Assembly (NCBI GenBank): GCA_036362985.1 | Contig: JAYGXS010000005.1 | Coordinates: 53,987,331-54,051,330, forward strand | Reading direction: 5' to 3' | From: Ligula intestinalis | Taxonomy: Eukaryota; Platyhelminthes; Cestoda; Diphyllobothriidea; Diphyllobothriidae | Length of the DNA: 64,000 nt | Shown here: in pieces, positions 57,333 through 64,000 of the stretch | Layout of the letters: each line of letters opens with the position of its first letter | How positions within the stretch are numbered: the first letter of the stretch is position 1 | The notes under the pieces: generated by a model | What the model was told of the DNA's origin: nothing | Database searches by the model: none | Seen by the model: only the letters and a program-made list of their open reading frames with translations | Made by a program: the position numbers and the translations under genes

Positions 57333-57614
57333 GTAAGGAGACAAAAAACTACCCTCTCAATTTATGAAAAAAGTATCCTACTGGAAGTACTTTCGGAAAT
57401 CCTGATGAAGCTCTTCTACACAAAATAATTATTTTACTAAAATGTACAAGCTGAAAACACGCAGTATTTACTCTGTTATATGGGTTTCACTATCTAGTCG
57501 CTGTCCAATTAATGGAGGACTTGAGTTAGGGCTCATCTGTTTCTAGCTATCTTCCAGTTTGCCAATCTACTTCCTATAATGAAATTTTCTAAACTGTTTT
57601 ATTCCGTTCTGTAG

Positions 57615-57700
57615 GGTTGTGCATGCAACTTCTCAAGGAGACATTCGGCGACCAGCTTCTCGTCAGTCTTCAAGAAGCAGACACAGTTTTTCCCCTTCAT
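57615..57700 (+). CDS. Host gene exon: GLCMQLLKETFGDQ segment
   Basis: Acceptor TTCCGTTCTGTAG and donor GTAAGT at 57701. It starts with two bases completing a Gly codon with the preceding exon and ends in phase 0. The peptide LCMQLLKETFGDQLLVSLQE and ADTVFPLH continues the C-terminal domain; the acidic-Thr/Val-F-x-L stretch is the shared feature I recall. Confidence 0.85.
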
Positions 57701-57772
57701 GTAAGTTGAAAATAGTAAATATGGTCCACTTTTTGTGATTTGTAATTGTAAGAAAAAATTCTTGTGTTGCAG

Positions 57773-58299
57773 GTACGCGATACAGCTCTTACAAGTCGCT
57801 TCCTCGAACTCCTTTCACTTCGCGCTCAGGACTTTAACAGGACGAATGGATCAGAAATGTTTCCTACTGCGGCTGAACGTGGGTCGAGACAGTCTGCAGT
57901 CGGTGACGAGGATGCCAGTCAGATTCTTCACACCTCTACCCAAAAAGCCAATTCGGGAGAATCGGTCGGGGAGGACATTGTGCCATCCCAATCGGGTACT
58001 TTGAGCCATCAGACCGCCCTAAGTCCCGACTGCGACGGGTTGGCTGAAGAAGAGGATGACAGCGGTGGTGACTGGCACGATCGTCCTTTAACACGGCGCG
58101 AGACTGTCATCACGGTGAGACCTAGAACAACGTTAGAGAGCGGTTCGGAGAGGCATCTCAACGGTTCCTGGACGCCTTTACTCAGACAAGGGCATTCAGT
58201 GGAGCACCTTGAGACGCCCGTATATATCCATATCGACCTTCCTCTTTTTCCTCTCTCGCTCTTCGTCCCACCCGAACTACGGCGAATATCTCAAAAAGA
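57773..58299 (+). CDS. Host gene exon: C-terminal region, 3' limit ambiguous
   Basis: Acceptor CTTGTGTTGCAG precedes 57773, phase 0. The exon starts VRDTALTSRFLELLSLRAQD and turns into an acidic, Ser/Thr-rich, probably disordered region (AEEEDDSGGDWHD), then a hydrophobic patch (IHIDLPLFPLSLFVPPEL). Three endings are possible: a TAA at 58301-58303 directly after KE; a strong donor GTAAGT at 58300 overlapping that stop; or an earlier donor GTGAGA at 58115. I give the exon up to the 58300 donor. Confidence 0.75.
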
Positions 58300-58302
58300 G
58301 TA

Positions 58303-60250
58303 AGTTTATAGTAACTTTGCGCGTCTTTGTTAATATTACACCGACACATTACGAGGGTTACGTGTAATGTTATCTATCTCAGGGCTACGGTCTTCGAAAG
58401 CTAGCAAAATGACTCAAAATGCGCTCTTGGATAATTTGATGTTTTTTTAAAATTTTATTTGTGTTCACTTATGCTTCATTTGTGCCCATTTGAGTGCTAT
58501 TAACCCGGTTTCAGTCAGGTCGCCAAGTCGGCTGTGGCCTTGACATCTTCCCTATCTTGCCTTTTTATCTGAGACCTGAACTGACCATGACGGGATGACA
58601 TACCAAAGTTGCATAGAGACTAAACTAGCGACGGTAAAGATTTGTAAATCATAGTATCATGCATTTGTTAAGTTCTAAAAGACTATTTTCTGGGAGAGAG
58701 TAAAGTCAAATCTATAGTTTTCGGCGACTGATATCTTGAAAAAGTATTAAATTTATTCGATTTAGTGGCCTTATTTGAATTTAGAATGTAGTGAAAGACG
58801 ATTCCCTATCTCCACCATCGTGTCCTTCTCTTTTATTTTTGTTGTATTTTGCTGTATAAAAGATTTTGAGAGCTTTGGTAGAAGTTTAAACATATGCTCT
58901 TTCAATTGAAAACCTTTTTATTTACAAACTAATGAGTGTTAAGTTAGCTGAGCGACAACCAAACCACCTGTGATTCGATCTCTTAAGTACGCCAAATTAA
59001 TTTTGATTTGTATATGGTTTCATTGTTATAACTCTTCGAATCATAGAATGTATACTGACCTACTGAGCTACCTAGATATTTTAGGTGGAAAAAAGTATGA
59101 TGCTATGAAGTTTTGTAGATCTCAGTTATTTAAGTAAGTACCAAATTTTACCAAATCATCCTCGTTTGGTAGGATTTGAACCTACTACAGCGAAGGCAAT
59201 ACTGTAAACTGATCTACGTGGCCGTTGCCGTAAGCCTTGACTGTTTCAAGTTTTGACTCAGTTGCCCCTTGTATTCTATATATTTAACCTACTAAACATG
59301 CTCATTCAACCTAATGTGTTAGAATTTATAGTTTCCTTGCGTTGCAGTAGGTCGGATCAACAGCATACGTCCTGAATAAAGAGTGAATGCTCTCGTTCGG
59401 GCCCTCGTCGCTCCGGTCGTTATAGTAATAGCTTTAGATCAAGCCTTTCACTTACTCTCGTGGATCTTAATTTAACCGATCTCATTTAGTTCTTCGCAAA
59501 CAGATTTTTAGTTAAAATACTACGATATTGGTTTGAGTGTAAGGAGATGTACACAGGTGAGGAACTAATTCTTGTGTCGTTTCATCAGGCTAACGGAAAG
59601 TCACGCACTACTGCTATTTACCAATTTGCATGCTAAGGAAAAGCATTTTTTTCCTTCTTCTTTTTACATCCAGAATTCTCTAAAAAGTAAGCATACCCAG
59701 AAGGCCTGCTGTTCATAAGGAGGCTGTGCGAATAAATTAATCCTAAAGTTTTTGCAATATAGATACTTAAAAAAATCATATTATCTAACCGTGATTACCG
59801 TGGACCATCGTAATGACCTCTACACATTTAACGCTGAATTGGATGTTAGTTGAAGCACACGGCATCCATAAGAATATCAGACGTTATAATTCGGAGAAGG
59901 GAAAATTCAGGCCGTACAAAATGCGCCAGAATGCAGTCTTTTGGTCGCAAACCTTTATGCTGACGCGAATCCACATCCACTAGTAAATTTTTCAACGTGT
60001 AGAATATGACTTTCGTTGAGCTACGTTTCTTGCACTCAAATAATGGTTTATGAATCAATCCTCGGACTTCCTAATGTTGTAAAATTACCTAACTTATGAT
60101 GCATACAATTTTCCAATGCCTGATGTAGCCAGTGTGCCAGGTGTCACACAAACGAATTCATTTCGAGAATGACTTAAGCCGATTTTTACAGGACGTCCAA
60201 AATTCTGTTCCATGCAGGTTGTAGCTATGACTTCCATCGAGGATCCACTG
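58303..60250. other. Downstream sequence with one tRNA-like scrap
   Basis: At 59160-59226 the minus strand has ACGTAGATCAGTTTACAG and GTAGGTTCAAATCCTACC, an A/B-box pair in a damaged tRNA-like head. No further host exon or polyadenylation site could be fixed. Confidence 0.45.
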
Positions 60251-60253
60251 TTG

Positions 60254-60500
60254 GTAAAAGTTTAATTTAGGCTCCAGAAAAATGCGCGAAAACCCAATCC
60301 TTCTGTAATACGGGATAGGTTGTAACAAGGGTTAAATGAATGTGGTATATTAGGGAAGTGAAAAGAACTATAAATAGTGGAGCGTAGAAAAGAAAAATAA
60401 TAGGAGTAATAATTTAAGCGCGATAATTAAAATGAGAAATGTAACCAATAGAAAGATTAAAGTCCCAAAAGTGGACAAAATCGTCGACTCTACGTCAAAT
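60254..60500. repeat. FB element, left part only
   Basis: AAAGTTTAATTTAGGCTCC, GGGTTAAATGAATGTGGTAT, AAGCGCGATAATTAAAATGA and AATCGTCGACTCTACGTCAA follow FB left-half order. The mirrored half is missing. Confidence 0.7.
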
Positions 60501-60690
60501 CTATATAACCTCTGTAGAGGTGATAAAGAGATAGATTCTGAGCCCAAAACAACCGCATTTTGTCAAAAAGGGAAACAAACTCAAAATAAACTCACTAAGA
60601 GTAAACTAAATGAAAAACTAAACTCAATTTCTGTTAGCGATTGGGTGAACATTCATCAATGAGTGTCGATATCCCTCGACCTAAACTGGC

Positions 60691-60935
60691 AAGATAGCGA
60701 TCTCGTGGCTCAATGGTTAAAACGTTTGTCTCTGATTAATAGGTCGCGAGTTCGAGACTCGGGTTGGACACCACTTGGGTCTGGGTATGACTGGCTGACG
60801 ATGGATAATAAGCCAGAAATGGCCATTCCAGTCTCCTCTGTCTTTGCTGTCAGGACCTCTGGCTGGGCACAAGACAGAAAGGGACAGATGAGTTTCGTTA
60901 GTGGTCGCGTGAACGTTCATCAATAAAATAAACTG
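60691..60935 (+). repeat. SINE-B tRNA-derived repeat, longest copy
   Basis: Head: GATCTCGTGGCTCAATGGTT, GGTCGCGAGTTCGAGACTCG (A- and B-box-like). Body: CTGGGTATGACTGGCTGACG, AAGCCAGAAATGGCCATTCC. Ends near ACGTTCATCAATAAAATAAA, preceded at 60648 by a similar ACATTCATCAATGA, so a possible target duplication or internal repeat frames it. Relatives at 23501 and 36205. Confidence 0.75.
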
Positions 60936-60990
60936 AAGAGTTGACACTTTTAGATCAATCTTACGTAAGTGTGGTCGTGCAGGAACAACA

Positions 60991-61405
60991 ATAGGGAAAA
61001 TTTAATTTAGGACCCCAAACGGCACGCAAAAACAGCATTCTTCTGTAAAACGGGAAGAGGTGGTAATGAGGGTTAAATAGGTGTGGCGTATCACGACAGA
61101 GAACAGATTATTGAAAATTAGAGCGTAGAAAATACCCCAATAGAGCCCAATTAGAGAATCGTTGACTCTGTGTCAGAGATTATATAGAGATAGTATAGAG
61201 ACTATACAGAGTTGATACGGAGATAGCTTCTACGCCATTGGCGTCGACTATATATATGCTCTATCTCATCTCTATGTAACCTCTGTATCATATAAAGAGT
61301 CGACGATTATACCCAATCGGGCACTATTGAGTCATTTTCATCATTACGCGAAGGTACTTGGTTATTTAAATAAACTGTTTTGGACCGTAAATTACACATT
61401 CAACC
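60991..61405. mobile_element. FB foldback element, rearranged copy
   Basis: Outer left AAAATTTAATTTAGGACCCC, then GGGTTAAATAGGTGTGGCGT. The centre is a long imperfect palindrome: GAATCGTTGACTCTGTGTCA, GAGACTATACAGAGTTGATA then, mirrored, TCATATAAAGAGTCGACGAT. The right side has ACTATTGAGTCATTTTCATC and the decayed outer arm GGACCGTAAATTACACATT. Third near-complete FB copy. Confidence 0.75.
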
Positions 61406-61409
61406 CAAT

Positions 61410-62685
61410 ATTAATAAATAACGTTACTTTTCTTGAGCAAAAGCTGTCATGGTTTCATGTTTTCTGTCCCATTTATTTTTTATGCGATTTTTGGCGCTGA
61501 TGTTATGCATTAAGGCACTTGGGTTAGTTTATAGGTTTTATCTGTCTTCGCACCCTTTCGAGGTAATTACGCGCATTATAGTTTCAGCGTGCGTAAAGGT
61601 CTTTCATTAGGATTCATTTTCTTGTCAGGCAACAGTAGTTTATATAGTCCCAGCATTTTTTGTGGTAAACAGGTTTTATGGGTTGGGAATTTTATTGTAT
61701 TTGGAAATGTTGTTAATTTATATCTGTAGATTTTCCTAGTATGTATTATCTTTTAACATATTGCGGAAAAACCTGATAGTCAACTTGCAGGTTTCTTGAA
61801 ATTCCTGAAAAATAGAAAGGGTAGTTACGAGATCGTCTACTTCAACTTACCTGAGGTCCGACTTACCGTTCTGGAGATATATAAGCGTATTCCGCGATGC
61901 GAATCGTCGAGCACACTTTCAATTAACATGCAGAAAAACTTACTCCCAGCGGCCGCTGGAAACAAATTTCACTAATTTTTTTCACTTAGCACTTACTCAT
62001 AACAATTTCCTTCCCTATTCATCCTATTTCCCCACCCCCCAAAAGTCCCATAAGCACCGTTGCCGTAGAACAAATGCTGGGACTTGGGGTATATGAAGTG
62101 CCCTACATGGCATACTTTTGCCTGTTGTCAATTCAATTCCTCAATCTTCTTAATAAAAATCGGCATCAGTACTCACAGGCAAATGATGCTCGCTTTTGCC
62201 GCTTACGGTTCTTTTGGTGCGACGCAAACCCTTGAACTTACGACTTTAAAGGTCTGCCGCAGTGTCTGCGAGGCAATCTGTTGGTTTGCTCTGACGACCT
62301 CCTTGCCATTAACGCACATGAAAGGTTAGCTTAGTGGTTGAACCATGGGCGTTACAATTAGAAGGCAGTGGTGGTAGTGGTATCGTTAGGCAAGATCATG
62401 AACTAGAGTAAAGGATTATGTTTTCTTTTTGCTTGCAAGCACTTGCGTGCTCACTCGACCGAGTAAGGCTCATGCGAATCGTAGGAAAAGTCGTCGTCCC
62501 GATTACAGAGTTACATTATTTGCCCACGTTCTATCGCCCACGCGCAACAATCCGCTTGATGGCGGAACTAGTTGGTCTTAAGTAAGCCTACGCTACACAT
62601 CTGTTAAAACGGGAAGTACGTCAAATTAAAGGCTTCCCCTTTTCCTCCTGCACATGAAGCATGAACGTATACCATTAATTAGCCA
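61410..62685. other. No feature recognised
   Basis: AT-rich with a short C-rich patch near 62030. No exon, RNA or matched repeat supported. Confidence 0.4.
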
Positions 62686-62689
62686 ATAG

Positions 62690-63320
62690 GACAAAGTTAG
62701 TAGAGAAGAACTTGACTCGATCGCTGGGACAATACGTTTATTCGCCTGACGTTTCGAAATCTGTCGCCGATTTGTCATCAGGGACAAAAATTAAAGAGCA
62801 GCAGCAGATACAGGTAGCATATGCACAAGAATTTGCAGTATTTATAGCATACAGTCATTACTGCAAACATACAATGACAATTAACCGTAATTGCTTTCTT
62901 GCGTGTAGGTAGTCTGTTGAACGGCATACGGGCTCTGGCCTGCTGACCTTTCATCACGCGTGGTTGATTCGGGTGTGATGATTGATCGGCCATCTGGCCC
63001 TGTGAGGCTGGCGTATGAGGACGCGGTGGCCTGTCCGTTTCCCAAGCGGCGACTTGCTTTGGCCAAATTGAGTCTCAACACCGAACATGGATTGAGCAAA
63101 TCGTTGCACTTGTTTGCGGATTGGGGGCCCGTAAACCATGAATCAAGCAATTCTTGGCTCATCCGATTGTCACCTCTTGCGAGAATTTTAGCCTCATCAA
63201 AATTGAATGTATGGCCGGATCGCGTAGAATGAGCCGCAACTTGAGAATCGGCAGTGATCGCATCGTCTTCTTCTCAATTTCTTCCTGGGACTCGCATATT
63301 CGCTTGTATTGGCAACAAAT
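62690..63320. mobile_element. P2 element 3' copy with inverted tail cap
   Basis: Minus strand from 63250 reads ...FNFDEAKILARGDNRMSQELL, DSWFTGPQSANK (P2 endonuclease end, compare FKFDEAEVLKRGDN and LLESWFSVHQQAE at 37.5 kb), then a 3' region to a hammerhead at 62744-62781. At 63255-63320 the + strand has AGTGATCGCATCG, a TTC-rich stretch and CCTGGGACTCGCATATTCGC, the P2 terminal block in opposite orientation. It is diverged from the other P2 copies. Confidence 0.75.
62744..62781 (-). ncRNA. Minimal hammerhead motif with canonical core, P2 relative
   Basis: Minus strand: CCTGATGA, then AAATC/GATTT helix II with a mismatched base on each side, GAAACGTC, AGG. Unlike the other P2 copies, the core CTGATGA is complete. 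Helix III is only ACGT, the minimal form. Confidence 0.6.
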
Positions 63321-63324
63321 GTAG

Positions 63325-64000
63325 TATTTATATTTCAGGATTCTCATTCTAGATACTTGATGGCGTATGAGGGCAATAGCTTGGATCTGTTTTCTGGATT
63401 ACCGTCGTTTATTCTTAAGCGCAATGCGTGTATACATATGGTTCCACCTACCTCACTGCATAATGAAAAATAACGTTTTTCTTGCTGAATTATAATCCTT
63501 TTGCATCTTATATTGCTGCGTTCCGACTTTCCTTGCCATAATCAAACAATCATCAGTAGCGAAATCTACAAATGCTCGCTTAGAGGAGATACCTGCTTAT
63601 TGCAGACAGAATCTATTCCTTGCCACAGTGCAGCAAGTTACTGAAAACAGGAAAAGCGTCCTGTTCTTCTCTTCTGTTTTTTAGATTGCTTTCTTTAAAC
63701 CTACAATACCCGTCCTGTACCAATGAGCGGCAGAAAAAAAATAACTGGTGTCAACTTTGCAGCTGAATGTAGCGTTTTGGCAACTTCTTCTTTTGCAAAT
63801 CATTACCAGAGGACTTACGCTATAAGCTGCATAACATGAGCATTAATCCGCTTCAAGCATCATGAGCTATACTGCTTGCACTAATTGTGGGACAGTGAGT
63901 GCTCTCTGTGTGAAAATAAAGATAATCGCGCTTTTAACAAGACCAAGTTTCTGTTAATTTATGCAAACAACAATGATTCATAACCTTTTTTGTTTACAAG
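63325..64000. other. No feature recognised
   Basis: AT-rich to the end of the window; nothing supported. Confidence 0.4.

Overview
This window reads as intronic and intergenic DNA of a repeat-rich invertebrate animal. The best guess is a large-genome flatworm such as a diphyllobothriidean tapeworm. The reasons are: long introns with GT/AG exons; many Penelope-like retroelements (PLEs) with GIY-YIG endonucleases; RTE-like non-LTR elements; tRNA-derived repeats; and a degenerate TTAGGG-type tract. No bacterial operon, CRISPR array or virus was recognised. The species is an inference. Names P1-P4 (PLE families), SINE-A/B and FB (foldback element) are local labels.

One host gene can be supported. 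It lies on the + strand and spans at least 9.25-58.3 kb. I place nine exons: 9251-9459, 16856-17038 (end uncertain), 24042-24381, 24467-24753, 43537-43649, 52467-52583, 57009-57084, 57200-57332 plus 57615-57700, and 57773 to about 58299 (ten segments counting the last pair separately). Phases agree across all joins checked except one ambiguous donor near 17 kb. The product is a multi-pass membrane protein with helical flanks. It resembles an uncharacterised conserved animal protein that I recognise by motif order but cannot name. The 5' end was not found and the 3' end is ambiguous.

Almost everything else is mobile DNA in the introns. P1 copies lie at 0.05-0.5, 4.4-5.1, 13.9-14.2, 33.4-34.3 and 40-43.1 kb; P2 at 0, 8.2-8.8, 29.6-30.4, 31.7, 36.5, 37.0-38.1 and 62.7-63.3 kb; P3 at 44.3-45.4 kb; P4 at 21, 39.3-39.9 and 55.5-56 kb. 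Many carry hammerhead-ribozyme motifs. Several P1 and P2 copies have an inverted copy of their own 3' tail at the 5' side. Non-LTR reverse-transcriptase remnants lie at 19.3-21 and 50.5-51.4 kb. Foldback elements, two tRNA-derived repeat families, and a terminal-inverted-repeat element carrying the telomere-like tract inside a PLE endonuclease complete the picture.

The most unusual signals are the hammerhead variety across four co-resident PLE families, a shared lesion in the ribozyme core of the P2 family, the inverted tail caps, and the telomere-like element at 44738-45082.
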